From: Neelides folsomi
Lineage: Eukaryota; Arthropoda; Collembola; Neelipleona; Neelidae
NCBI GenBank assembly: GCA_034687125.1
Contig: JAQGBZ010000255.1
Coordinates: forward strand, 1 to 64,000
Direction of reading: 5' to 3'
Length of the DNA stretch: 64,000 nucleotides
The notes beneath the pieces were generated by a model. That model saw nothing but the letters and a program-made list of their open reading frames with translations, had not been told where the DNA came from and did not search any database. Positions 1 to 11,788 of the stretch are shown piece after piece. Made by a program: the position numbers and the translations under genes. Position 1 is the stretch's first letter, and each line of letters starts with the position of its first letter.

Positions 1-200
1 TGAATTAAGGCAATTGCCTAAAATTTTTGTAGGATTTGTGGCAACTGCCTGGACCGGCAGTTGCCTTTACGGCAGCTGCCTAAATTTAGGCAACTGCCGT
101 AATTCCTATATCTTACATGAAGCGGTATTTGCCGTGACGGCAGCGGGCAGTTGCCGGAATTTGCCGGAAAACCTGACCGGACAACGGGAACTCAGCCTAA
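1..200. repeat. Cluster of GGCANNTGCC palindromes at the left edge
   Basis: Six exact GGCANNTGCC decamers lie at 9-18, 40-49, 56-65, 71-80, 89-98 and 146-155. The central pairs are AT, AC, GT, GC, AC and GT. Every unit therefore contains a CANNTG E-box core inside a GGC/GCC frame. Related half-palindromes such as GCCGTGACGGC (131-141) follow. The segment is much more GC-rich than its surroundings and may continue beyond the window. It could be part of a transposable element or a clustered binding-site array; the sequence alone does not decide. Confidence 0.7.
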
Positions 201-1930
201 AAATGCATATTTCTTACCTGTAAAGATTGAGAAATTGGAAAAATTGGATGTTTCGTCGAATGAATAAATTAAAATTGTAACAGAAACTTGGGTAAATTGC
301 TCAAAGTGAAAGGTTCAAGTGGAAATGAGTGATTTACAAATACATATATATTGTTTATTTATTTAGTGGAGAAAAATTCAAGTTTCCAACTTCCAACAGT
401 AAGAGAGAATTTTATATATTTCGAATGGAAAAGAGGAATTGTGTTTAAATATTAATGTACCAACTTTTAATTATTTGTGTAAAACAATAATTATTTTCAT
501 TTAATAGTGTATATTTGACATGCATATTGTGAATATTTAATATGCATATCGTGCATAGTTTGCCATTTTGGGCTTGCATATTGCATACACATATTGAGGA
601 TTTAGCTGACCTAAATATCCGGACTCTACTGATGAGTAATGCATTACTTAATGTGCACGTTATGCTAAAGTTTATTTGTTCACTTCTTTATTATAAAAAA
701 GCTATATTCAAAACTTTGTGTATGTTTAAGCCACAATACACAATATATGGTTGGGCGGTAAGAAGAATAGCGTATCCAATTTTGTTCAAATTCAAAAATA
801 ACAACAAATAAACAAATTTTGAATTTTATCTTGTATATATATATGGTTTTTGAAATTCCCATTTTGTACGCACGAGTTGAATTGATGAGATTGAAATCTT
901 GTTCTCTTATAAATAACTCTTTAAGGCTCTTTCACATTACAATTATTTTCTACATAATTACTATTAATTATTTAGCTAATTAGTTTTTTAACAAATATTA
1001 GAATGGACATTAAAGTATCTATAAGTTTATTAAATTCCATTAATCTCCATCGAAAAAAGTGAATATTTCTTAGTTGTTTAGTAAAAGGGGACAAATTGAA
1101 AAGGGTCTTGGGCATGAATGCAAAAATGATTATGTGGAGTTTTCTGCAAAAGTTGACACAAGATCGGTCAAGATCCCAAACAACTTTTACTTATTTTTCG
1201 TATCTATGTAAAAGAGATCATTTTGGAATTTCGACAACCTCTCGCTCCTGTTACATAGTAGTTATTAATTATTAATTTTAATTAACTTATAATGCATTCA
1301 CACTGCGAATATCCTTGAGTTTAAAGCCCATTATTAAAAATGCCAACCTGGGCCTTATAAGGAAAATAGCACAAGCGTTTCCTGGGCCCCACATGCATTT
1401 TCAATATTGAGTTTTAAACTCTCAGGCAGCGCAAGTGCATTATAATAACTAGGTATACACTTTTAAAGAAACTATAAACTGTTCATTTATACTATTTAAA
1501 TATTATTTATATTTTTGTCATTTTGTGTTTTCTAAGAACTTATACTGCTAGTATTTTTAATTCTTCAAATTTAGGCAAGGTTACGATTTTTTAAAATTAG
1601 CTCGAAATTGGATACGCTGTTCTTTCCGTCAATTCATATGGTATATAGTATATACGAGAATTGGGTATTGTATTACTTTAATACATATTTATAAAAGTAA
1701 ATAGCTAGTGCTATCGTTAGCAATATCTCATGCAATTGAAATCGAAATATAATTCATGTCCTTATTTCACAAAGTAAGTATTAAAAGATTAAACTCTCCG
1801 ATTCATTTAAAATGCAAGATTATATAACGTAATATGAATTTTGATAATAATGTTCATTATTACAATTACCTTATAAAATGAATTAATGAAAAACTTTGTA
1901 GGTAATAAATGTATTGGCTTTTGTTTTAAG
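201..1930. other. AT-rich stretch, probably intron or upstream of the monooxygenase gene
   Basis: No exon could be supported here on either strand. Open frames are short and of low complexity. The first recognised exon of the next gene begins inside the protein, so missing upstream exons lie either left of the window or across a large intron that includes this interval. Confidence 0.5.
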
Positions 1931-4462
1931 GGCATATGTTTCCTGAAGAAGTTGGCGTTCCACTCGATGAAGCTCATGGAGGAGTCACTTACTTCATGTT
2001 TGAGATTCATTACGATAATCCACAATTGAAAGCCTGTAAGATTTCAGATTTCATAAAACAACCAATCAATGCATTTTAAATTCAATTTTAGCATACCTAA
2101 TTATTAATCATGTACTTCAATAGTTACCGACAATTCTGGTTTCCGGATATTTTACACGGACAAATTAAGGAAAAATGAAGCGGGTGGAATGCAAATTGGA
2201 ATGAAAGTTTCTCCCCTTCATGTAGTCCCGCATGGAATGCCTGAATTCACTTCAAAGGGCTTTTGTTCACCTGAATGCACAGAACAGGTTGATGAAGCAA
2301 TCAAACACGCCTCGTTAATGCTCTTTAATTACATCTTTATCTTCTCAATATTGAAATTCTTTTTATGATAGATTTTGAGCTTAAATTTTAATCTAAAAAT
2401 TAGGTCTTTTGTATTGATTTTTTGAAAATAATGAAATGAGAATTGTTCGAAAGTTCGAAACTAATAAGCACAGTTTTGAGTTTAATTTGAACACTTTTTC
2501 TGAAGGCTCTTCCACATGAAGGAGTTACCGTTGTCTCTGCTCTTCTCCATGCTCATTATTCTGGAAAGAAAATTATTTTGCATCAATATAGAGATGGGAA
2601 AGAAATTGCTCCGATTGCACAGGTACTTGCGCCATTTTATCCTTGTTATAATACTTATGGTATATCACAATAACTACTTACATAGTTATTATCATAATGC
2701 ATTTTTCTTCTTGTTTTAGGATCATCATTATGATTACAATTACCAACAAACAAGGTTCGTAATGATTTAAAATTTCTTAAATATATTTTTTGGAAATTGG
2801 TTAATCGAATTTAAGCTTTTTTAAACAGAGTTTTGAATCCAGTAAGAAATATTTTGCCTGGAGATTCTCTTATGACTGAATGTGTTTATGACACGTCAGA
2901 CAATTCAACAGGGCAAGTAGGTTCCAATCTAATTATAACTATACAAAGTAGGAAGAATACAAGTAAACCATGACTAACTTTATACAAATGTATCAAGTTG
3001 ATGACTTGATGAGTGTTTACAAATATTTTATGGAATTCCCTATTTTAATTTTTATCAAGGGAGCGCGATTTGGAGGTTTAGGAACGCGTGACGAAATGTG
3101 TAAGTATAAAAACATAATACAATGTGTAATCAAATTAAAGAAAACGCATACAAGTGCCATAATTCTCATAATTAATATTGTTTTATTTTCAAGGCCTATC
3201 CATTTTATATGTTTACCCGCGAGTTCCACTCGTTGAGTGTAGAAGTTTACCTGAGCTCGATTCATTCTTAGAAGCCTTAGGTGTTCAAAAGGTTGAAGGT
3301 GCAAAAGTGAATGACCTCAATGCGACTCATTATCTCGAGTAAGAATTTTGTGAATAATGTTAAAACAAAAAAGTACAATGTTATCCATAAAATTATTACT
3401 TATAATGATGATTTAATAATGATCAACTTTTGATTGCTTTATTAACAGACCAGGACCAGAGAAAGATTATCCAGATGATCCATTGGGTCTGATGAACAGC
3501 ACCTATGAAAACCCCACAAATGCTCTCGACATCACAAGGATTGTGGAGCCGAGTTCATTAGCTGATTCCGCGAAAACAGTTGGTCGTCTCATCCGACATG
3601 AAATGAAATGGGGAGAAAAGGAAGGGAAGGACGTGGAAAGAAAGTGGCTCGAAGGAAAGCACAGTTTATTCTGTACAGGAAGCAACAAAATGAGGATTCC
3701 TCTTCAAGTAAGGAAAAAAAGATCAATATGGGAAAATCATATCCTTTGTAACAAGTATTTATTATCATTATTTGAACTATTGAATAGACTCCAGTCATAC
3801 GTCTTCCTACTCATGTCCCTTTCAAAGAAGAGAATGATGGAGGAGAATGCGAGTCGCCTCGCAACGACCTCCATTCACTCCCACTTCAAGAACTCCGCTC
3901 TCCGCCATTCGTATATCATCAATCGCCCATCTTCTTGAGTCAAACTCCGAACATCTATCCACTCCAGTCTTCACGTCGAGACAACAAGGAACCTCATGGA
4001 AATAATGACGAACCAACGATGCACAAGTATTACGACCCAGCAGCATATCGACCTCAACAAAATGATGAAAATTTTGAAAATATGAGACAAAACTTTTATG
4101 CTCAAAACCCGCTAATGAACCCAAATTTCCAGCGCCAATCCTTTGGTGGAAATGATCAGATTATGAATGGACCAAATCTTAGATCAAACTTTCAAAGAAG
4201 AAATCAGAATCAGAATTTTGCTGCTCACCAATCTTATCCCGATCATGATTATATCAATAAGGAAAATATGGAACAAGAAGTTCAAATGCCGATGAATGGG
4301 AATTTTCAAATGAATGGGAATTTTCCCCAAAGGAGGATTTTGGATGTTGGCTCAATTAACCAACCCTTTTCACCCAATTTCCCATTTGCTTTTAATCCAC
4401 AGCCGATGAGTTATTATCCAGTTTATTATCCCATGCGACAACCATACCGAGGGTATTATTAG
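1931..4462 (+). CDS. DBH-like copper monooxygenase (MOXD1/olf413 type), 5' partial
   Basis: C-terminal part of a copper type II ascorbate-dependent monooxygenase, the family of dopamine/tyramine beta-hydroxylase, PHM and MOXD1. Such enzymes hydroxylate a substrate carbon in the secretory pathway. Exons: 1931-2035, 2124-2287, 2506-2622, 2720-2754, 2829-2916, 3060-3099, 3194-3338, 3449-3707, 3788-4462. Visible copper sites are the third CuA histidine (FEIHYDNP), the CuB HxH (LLHAHYSG) and the CuB methionine (TRDEMC). Conserved cysteines of GFCSPEC and VECRS are present. The first two CuA histidines would lie in exons outside the window. After the catalytic domain, the last exon encodes about 220 residues rich in Asn, Gln, Pro and Tyr, ending in YRGYY, where MOXD1 normally has a short hydrophobic tail. 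An AATAAA signal is at 4506. The exact substrate is unknown; MOXD1-like is the best fit. Confidence 0.88.
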
Positions 4463-7400
4463 GTAATTTTGTACTTTAACAAGCAATATTTGTTTTGGGC
4501 TATTAAATAAATGGTTTAAGTTTAACTTACCTTCATTTTTACCAAATTAACTCTTAAAATAAGAATCTCTATGAATTTACCCAACCATAGCTTCATAAAT
4601 ACTTCATACTATCACTGATATATCTACTGATAAGCAATTGTTCTGGAAATTCCTTTCACCTTACAAAATAATCAATTTGACCAAATTATTAAATCTTAAT
4701 TACGAGCCTAATAATAATGTTTTATTTCATAAGAAGCTTCACAGTTTATTGTTTAAGATTATCTGTATAAGTTAATTAGTTTAATTTTATGTTCAATTTA
4801 AATCCTATTGTATTTATCATAGCTTCTATTGGATTATATTGTGTAGCTTACAAAATGATTGAAAAGATGAGGAATGATAAACGTGGGGTTAAATTGAAAA
4901 GTCATTTCATGATCCAACGACACTAAAGGCATGTACCGGCATTCATAACATTCATAAGAGAACAAATGGGTCTGAAATGAATAGGAAAGTTTTGTGGACG
5001 AAAGCCTTCTTGACTTATATGGTACATATGTACTTGTGCTATAAACGCCTTTCATTCCCCTTCAAAGACTCCAACCAGAGGGAATTTAATCTCGAATCGA
5101 GTTTATAGATTGGAAGATCTCCGATCATATCCGCCCAGCTAACCAGCGGGGAATGTGAAATATCTGAGGTCCTTTTTGAGATGTAATGGGATCAAAAGCC
5201 CCTCTTTGGGCCATCATATCCAGAAGGAGTGAGGAAGTGAGTTATCAAGGGCCGTCTCGCTCATTCACTTCATCCATAACTGTCTTATTCATCGATCCAT
5301 CTCGGAATATTTATTTTATTCCACGTCGTCCCGATGCGTCACGACTCAATGAGGCTTCTCGTCCACGTCGCCCCCAACACCGCTCCCGTTACTTTCACTC
5401 ACCGACAAATGGGGGAGAGTCGAACGGTGTTGGGAGAGGCAGGAGAGAATTTTCCTCTCCCCTTCTCACCTACTCCTTTCAACCCACTCATTTGAAGGGC
5501 ACTCAGGCCCTAAATACCAAATGTCTTTCCACATATTGATATTGACGTATGTATTGGCGATGAGAAGTAGTAGGATAGAGTTTCGTATGATATTCACAGA
5601 ATATCTATCTTACTAATCCTAAGTACATGAAATGCGTGTTGGATGGAGAAAACCCCGTAGCTCCAAAACAAGACAGAATTCTCATTTTTCTTAATTACAA
5701 CATGATAAGGAGTTTCCACCTTTTGGTTGAAAGTGAATTTCTGGTTGAATATCGGATACGTACATATATTTTCATGTATTTGTATTTGAACATGTAAGAT
5801 GTAACATAAATACATAACATTTCTATTTAATAATTACTATTAATATGTATAATGCTAAAATAGTAACAACTACTAAATCCATATCGGCCCTTATCTCTTT
5901 TTAAAATTCAGTCAAACAAATGAAATGAAAGAGTGAAAGTTGAAAAAACTTTGACATTTGGGTATTACTTGCTTAAAAGCTTCTACTATTCTTGGTATCT
6001 ATAATTTTCCCTGAAACTTTCCAGCTCATTTAGAAATATTATTTAGTACCTTATAACAAATAAGTAAATACTTTGGAAAGTTTTAAACTTGTCAACTTAT
6101 GTATTGTGCGAATGTTAAACTGAAAATTATGTTAATTATGTTCATTTAGGTATGTTGGTAGTTATTTCTGTTACGCGTTCCAACTATGTAACACTCTTCG
6201 TACTTTTATACTGTTACTAACTTCATACACGTATTACATAACTAAAAGTATTATTGGTATAAGGTATGGTACAATGCAGAACTAATAAACAATTACTTAT
6301 AAATACTGATACATAGAATAATAGTAATGCTTGTAACAATCTTTGCAATGATATCTGTAGTATGAAGGTATGTTCTCAAAAACGTATGCGTAATACTTAT
6401 TCTATTGATTTATCACATTTAATGTGATAATATCACCAATTACCGATAAGGTCTGCAAAACTTTCAAAATAGTACGATTCGTAAATAATACAATAAAGAT
6501 AGTTTCAATTTCTCATACATTCTATAAAATTTGTAAGGATGTAATTTAAAAGACTGAAACTCACCAAAACTCGAAGTTGTGTTTCTTGCAAAGTGTAATC
6601 TACGGAGTGCGGGTCAATAGGGTCAAAGTAGCATGGGAGACGAATCCGTGAAGAAAGTCTAGTGACTGGCTGTTTGGGTATCAAAACAACTAAATCACTA
6701 GTCTTCCAAACGGTTAATCTCATTAACGGTTATTTATCTCGTTGCGTGGAGCGGATATGTCGGTGGGGGCCGGAGGGTCCTTTTCACGTGCAGAGGAGTC
6801 GAGGACGAGTGCGTGCAGTGAGGTGGAAGAACTTGGCTTTTATACGCTCCTGTGACAAGAGACGGATTCTCTCAATCTCTTTAATTGTCTCGCATGCTGA
6901 CGGTGGGGGTGGGATGAGAGCGTGAGTCGGCGGCCGGACCTCATTCCCAATTCATAGTCCAAATAAGACCGTGTGTCTTCGGGTCTCCGAGGGACGAGCT
7001 GCTTCAAGGGAAGAACCCACAAATAATTCAACAGGGGCTGAACCGTTGCTACTGGAACCGAGGGCAAACAGTGAATGTTTCGTGCCTCACGGCCGGCCCT
7101 CCTGGCCAACCAACCGGAGCTCAACCAACAGGTCCTTTTTGCATTATTTAGCAAGAGCCGGGAGGAAACACCGACGCGGTTTCACCCTTTTGCCCACCTT
7201 AACATTTTCAAGAGGGTGCGGGTGGAAAGGCAATCAGGAGCCTTTTCAGTTCATGCCTCTCACTCTCTCGGTTCTCAACCGCTTTCATATTACAAATGGA
7301 TGTACATTTGTATTTATGCCAAACTCAAAGGCTCAAATTATTCATCAATCTACATAACAGATTTATATTTTAGTTACATTTTTTTTTGTTTCACAATACA

Positions 7401-8254
7401 GCATACAGAAATTATAATCATATTTTTTCACATTCTATTTGATAGATTTGGTTGTTAAATAGAATACTAAATGAAATAGGAGAGGGCGAGAAGTTGCTCT
7501 TAAGCTCCTACACAAATTTCCTTTTTTACTTTCTTTCATTTCTTTTGAAGATTCCTTCCTTGAAAGAGAATTTTTCCTTCGGTTTTCCCTATTGATCCCA
7601 AATAAAAGACATGAGTATATGTTTATCGTTGTAATCTTATATCAAAATCATATAAAGTAAACTTTGTATTTTTTTATTCAATTCTTCTATGATGTTCCAG
7701 AGTACTTACTTTATTACATTGCTGAGCTTAGGTTCTAATATATGATCAATATAAATAAATACACCATTACATAGAATGCTTTCGATTCTTTCAAAAGAGA
7801 TAGGGGACTTCAGTAAATAAATACATATATTATATGAAACAGAACCAAAAAATATATAACGTAATCCAATAAAGTACACACTCGTATGGCAAACATGCGT
7901 GTAATTCCAAGACTAGTTTTGCTTTTTGATAATATTTTCCTTCATCTTTCCTTTTGTTCTTGTAAACAAAGAACGTATTATGCCTTATTTAATAATAACC
8001 AAATGATTTTAAATCCCACTCTATGTTTAAAAAATTGTTTATTCAATACATGTTCATAGTCATGTTGTTGCTGAAATCTAACTCGATAGATTAGGCCTCT
8101 ATTGATTTATGATTACATGAGTATTTATGAGTCTTGGATTGAACAGGCTATAAAGTTAAACTCTGGTATAATAGCTCAAATAAACATTAGTTAAAAATTT
8201 AATTAATGGAGATTGGTGAATAATTGATTTATAATGAAAGTTTAAATGATGAGT
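4463..8254. other. Intergenic, with two GC-richer islands
   Basis: No protein gene is supported. Two islands are clearly GC-richer than the background, about 5080-5500 and 6590-7270. They hold overlapping open frames on both strands, including 5186-5539 (+), 6840-7154 (-) and 6971-7357 (+), with no recognisable domain. They may be promoters, untranslated exons or decayed repeats. The rest is AT-rich with nothing identifiable. Confidence 0.4.
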
Positions 8255-8887
8255 TTAGCTTTCCGCGAGTATAATCCCATCGTTAAAATAGTCCGTAATT
8301 TTGTAGGAGAGGATTTTCTCGAGACTCTCAAGGAGGAACTTCCCTTTGAATTTGACACCTTGCATGAATATTGGAAACCACACTTTGGCGTCGATGAACA
8401 TTTCCCCAAATGGCATCTCATTGATTGTGAACCACTTAGGAGCCATTTCTTCTGATTCTTGAATACTGCTCTTGTGCTCGACTCTCAAAGGTGCTTCGAA
8501 ATAATGAACCTTCATAATAACCGGATTGTCAACGAATTCAAACTCGATGATGGCAAAGTGGGACCAATCTTCTGCACTTACATTCAATCCACTTTCTTCC
8601 TGCATTTCCCTATTATTGATTTGAAAAATGGTTATTTATTTTTAGATTAACGAATTTTAAACGATGGGAAATGAAATAATGGTTAAAATTCAAATACGGA
8701 ATGCTCAAATGTGAATTTTAAATTACCGTGAAGCGGCATCGAGTACTGTTTCGTTCTTTTCAACTTTACCACCAAATCCATTCCAGAGTCCCGTTCCGAA
8801 TCCCCTCTTTTTTAATCCCATGAGAATGTTTTCTCCATCTTTAACAAAACCACAAGTAAATTCCTTCTTGGTTTTTGTTGAAGACAT
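8255..8887 (-). CDS. NUDT1: Nudix hydrolase, MTH1/NUDT1-like (oxidised purine nucleoside triphosphatase)
   Basis: Likely sanitises the nucleotide pool by hydrolysing oxidised purine triphosphates such as 8-oxo-dGTP to monophosphates. Two coding exons, 8727-8887 and 8255-8609, give 171 residues against 156 in human MTH1. The Nudix box spans the splice: GGKVEKNETVLDAASREM followed by QEESGL fits GX5EX7REUXEEXGU exactly. The preceding LKKRGFGTGLWNGFGG and the downstream EMAPKWF and WFPIFMQ segments match MTH1 specifically. The ATG at 8887 is chosen because it precedes the first conserved strand. A splice acceptor directly upstream (TTTTTAG, ending near 8894) and a good donor near 9138 suggest a non-coding first exon further upstream. 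Confidence 0.9.
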
Positions 8888-9784
8888 TGTTTCCTAAAAA
8901 TGATTGAAATGATTAACGATGGTCTAATACAAAACAATGAAATAAGATTGCGAAATGTGAATTAATAGGAAAATTTATAAACTTTGAAAAAATGGATTTA
9001 CAGTTCAATTTTATGAATATCCAACCCCTGAGCTGTCAATGTCAATTCCAATTTCTATTATGAGTTATTATTTTTTATTTTGTTTTATATTTTTTGTTAT
9101 ATTTTAATTTGTAAAGAATCCCATAGATTTTAAATTACCTGTTCGTCACAAAATCTTGGCCTTCGACCACGAACACAAGAACGACTTATCTATTTACTAA
9201 CCACCGAAGCTCAAAAAATCAAAATTGGTTCAAAGTCTAGTTTGTCTGTAGTAATTTACTATATATGCGAAAATAAGATTTGTTATGTAATAAAATAAAA
9301 TATTTGTTTATTACCGTTCATTACATACTTTTAAGCAGTCGTTTTATTATAATAACAAGAAGTATGATCATGATAACTGATAAAGTATGTATTATAGTAT
9401 TAATCAATGTATGTGATGATATGCAGCATATTTTAATTAATAATAACGAGATTAAACGTGTATTATGTATTTCAAAATCGGCTGTATAAATAGACTTAAA
9501 TAATTTACAAAAAGTCAATAAAGGTAATAAGTTTAATCCATACTATCATATTGAATAATCTATAATTACTTTGAGAAATTTATAGATTAAAACATAAAAA
9601 AGACAATTCGGCCTAAAATATTTTTACATAAAATAATCACAACTTTACATTACTTGATATTCAATTAAATAATTCTTTTCTTAGAGTTCAAGTATTGTAT
9701 TTTGCACGGAAGTATTAAATGAAATGATATGATATATCATAAGTATATAACATAATAACTTAATTGTAATAAAAATTTTAAAAT
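8888..9784. other. Upstream region of the Nudix gene; otherwise empty
   Basis: Contains the probable 5' UTR intron of the Nudix gene on the minus strand (about 8895-9138) and a possible untranslated exon upstream of it. The rest, to the 3' end of MED11, is AT-rich with no supported feature. Confidence 0.4.
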
Positions 9785-10705
9785 TCAATGATTCGAATGA
9801 GGTTGAATAGGGCTTGGTGCTGGCATGCTTGGAGTAGGAGGTTGCTGGAGAGCCGCTCGTGGAGTTTGAGGTAATCCATAATGTCTGGGCTGAAATTAAT
9901 TTAAACGTTTTATAAAATATTCAGCCAGAAACTTAGAGTTAAAATCAAATAATTATTAAATATTAAAGTTTAATTGATAACTTACAAAAATTTAATAAGT
10001 ATATTCAATAATATACTTCTACCAAGTTTTATTTTAATGTCGAGAAAAAATAAATATTTTACCTGCATTGCAAGGCCCATTTGCGCTTTCAGTCTATCAA
10101 ATTCCATTACTTTTGTCCTTGCATGTTCGGAACGATGCCAAGCCATTTGTAATACTTTTTGTGAAGCGTAACTCGAACCTTCATGAGCTTGACCTGGACA
10201 ATTAAAAGGCTAGGTTACTTTATGTTTTTGGTAGGTTTACGTTTAATTATTGTATATTTTTTAGTATGTATTATTCAATATAACTTTTCAAATATGAAAA
10301 ATGTCCATGTGGAGTTATATTTTATATCGATGTGTTAAAGTTTAACTTAATTGACTCAATTAAACTATTAATGTCAATTAAATATTTTTTAAATGACCCA
10401 CCGGTTGAAACTTGTGTAAGATAATTAATATGTTTAGTCAGTTCCAGCTCAACATGGTTCAACGTCTTTAAGAATGAGTTAGTATGAAGGTCGACTTGCT
10501 TATTGCTTGGTTTTTCTTTGCCGAGTTCTGCAAAAGCTTGACCTATAAACAAATTAAATATAATTTATATCAATTAATATAAAATAAAACTAAAACTAAT
10601 AAAAATATATTAGAGATTAGAGATCATACCTGAACTTTGAAGACAATTTAAAATTTCCTTTTCTAAAGCATCGAGAGCTTGGAGTTTATCCATAGGACCG
10701 CTCAT
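9785..10705 (-). CDS. MED11: Mediator of RNA polymerase II transcription subunit 11
   Basis: Head-module subunit of the nuclear Mediator complex; in other species it pairs with MED22 and contacts general transcription factors. Exons 10630-10705, 10402-10542, 10063-10193 and 9785-9889 give 150 residues. The central helices carry the family signature: LGKEKPSNKQ, NHVELELTKHINYLTQVSTG, then QAHEGSSYASQKVLQMAWHR. The C-terminus is a proline-rich tail (PTPSMPAPSPIQPHSNH) longer than in vertebrates, as in other insects. Splice phases join cleanly: the STG glycine is split by a GTGGGT donor. It lies 373 bases from, and divergent to, TPRKB, so the two may share a promoter. Confidence 0.92.
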
Positions 10706-11078
10706 CGTTTTTGCAATTAACGAATTCTCTGATGTTTAAAGTACCTTTTAGTAATGAATTACTAAAAGCATATGTTAATTAAATAGTTAATTATGAGAGT
10801 TAAAAAATTATAGCGTGATTCCACTTTGGAGACTCAATCCGGCAATTCTCTTTTTCTCAATGAAGTCAAGCTCCATTCCATTTGAAGCTAAATGAATTTA
10901 GAGAGTGCGGGTTCTTTGAGGGGAAACAAAAGCAGTGATAAAATAAAATAATAAAACGACCAAGACCAAAGAGCGAAATCGCTCGTTGAGAATAACTTTA
11001 ATTTGTTTAGTAAACTTAATTACGTTAAAATTAAAACAAATATAGGTTTTGAGATTTATTACACTAATAAATAAAGCA
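10706..11078. promoter_or_regulatory. Shared bidirectional promoter region between MED11 and TPRKB
   Basis: 373 bases separate the start codons of two divergently transcribed housekeeping genes. No TATA box is evident at a suitable distance from either start, which is usual for such promoters. Assignment as a promoter is inferred from position only. Confidence 0.5.
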
Positions 11079-11788
11079 ATGGAGTTAAATTTTCTTTCGG
11101 AATATTTAAATAACAACTCATATTATTTATTTAAACACGTTGAAAATACATCAGAAATAAGGAAGAAAATATTTTCTGAGGGTCTCCCTATATGCCTCGT
11201 CAACCCTAAATATGTAATTTATAGAAAATAATTACTATCATTATAAATAATTTAAATAGTTTTGTCAAATCCTAATTTGAAATCTAATTTGCAGATCATC
11301 GAGCCTTTCCAAATTGAAGCCGCAATGATTAAAGCCATCACCAGACAGAATGAGGGAACGATGATTACAAAATCGCTCGCAACAGAGTTATTGTATTCTC
11401 TCAGCCCCTCAAAGAATGTAATTATAAAGCGAATTTATTAATTTTAAAATGTTTATAATGTTTGGTATATTATTCAATGTAAATAAGATCTTTAAAATAT
11501 TTTATATTCTAATTGACAATTTTCGTTTCCTTTTAGATATCCGAATCGTTGAAGACATTTAGCGCTCAAGACACACATACAGAGTTCATTTTAGTCGCTG
11601 ATTCCACAACTTATGAGAATATATTACCATTCATCAAAGGTCAAAATGTCCCTCTTGATAACAAGAACGAGTTTACAGATTCCAAATTGATTATGAAAGA
11701 ATACAAAATTACTGAAAAGGAGCTCGAGTCTTCCACATTTTTAGACTCAATTGTCTCCAGGATTGCATCAAAAGAATTTATCAATTAA
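11079..11788 (+). CDS. TPRKB: KEOPS/EKC complex subunit TPRKB (CGI-121 homologue)
   Basis: Binds the PRPK/Bud32 kinase within the KEOPS complex, which makes the universal tRNA modification t6A. Exons 11079-11213, 11295-11417 and 11537-11788, all joined in phase 0, give 169 residues against 175 in human. Conserved blocks are LFKHVENTSEIRKK, NPKY joined to IIEPFQIEAAMIKAI, KSLATELLYSLSPS joined to ISESLKTF, and the C-terminal LDSIVSRIASKEFI. The ATG at 11079 (GCAATGG) is chosen; an in-frame TTG lies 30 bases upstream. An AATAAA signal is at 11824. Confidence 0.92.

Noticed and set aside
14..223. Plus-strand open frame of 69 codons
   Set aside because: It lies over the GGCANNTGCC palindrome cluster; its Cys/Leu/Asn-rich translation follows from the repeat and shows no domain.
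5186..5539. 117-codon plus-strand frame
   Set aside because: GC-rich island, arginine- and proline-rich translation without domain, no splice context, opposite frames equally open.
6971..7458. Overlapping 127-128 codon plus-strand frames
   Set aside because: Two frames are open at once and neither resembles a protein family; more likely a composition effect of the GC-rich island.
8246..8650. Plus-strand frames antisense to the Nudix exon
   Set aside because: Shadows of the real minus-strand coding exon with its intact Nudix box.
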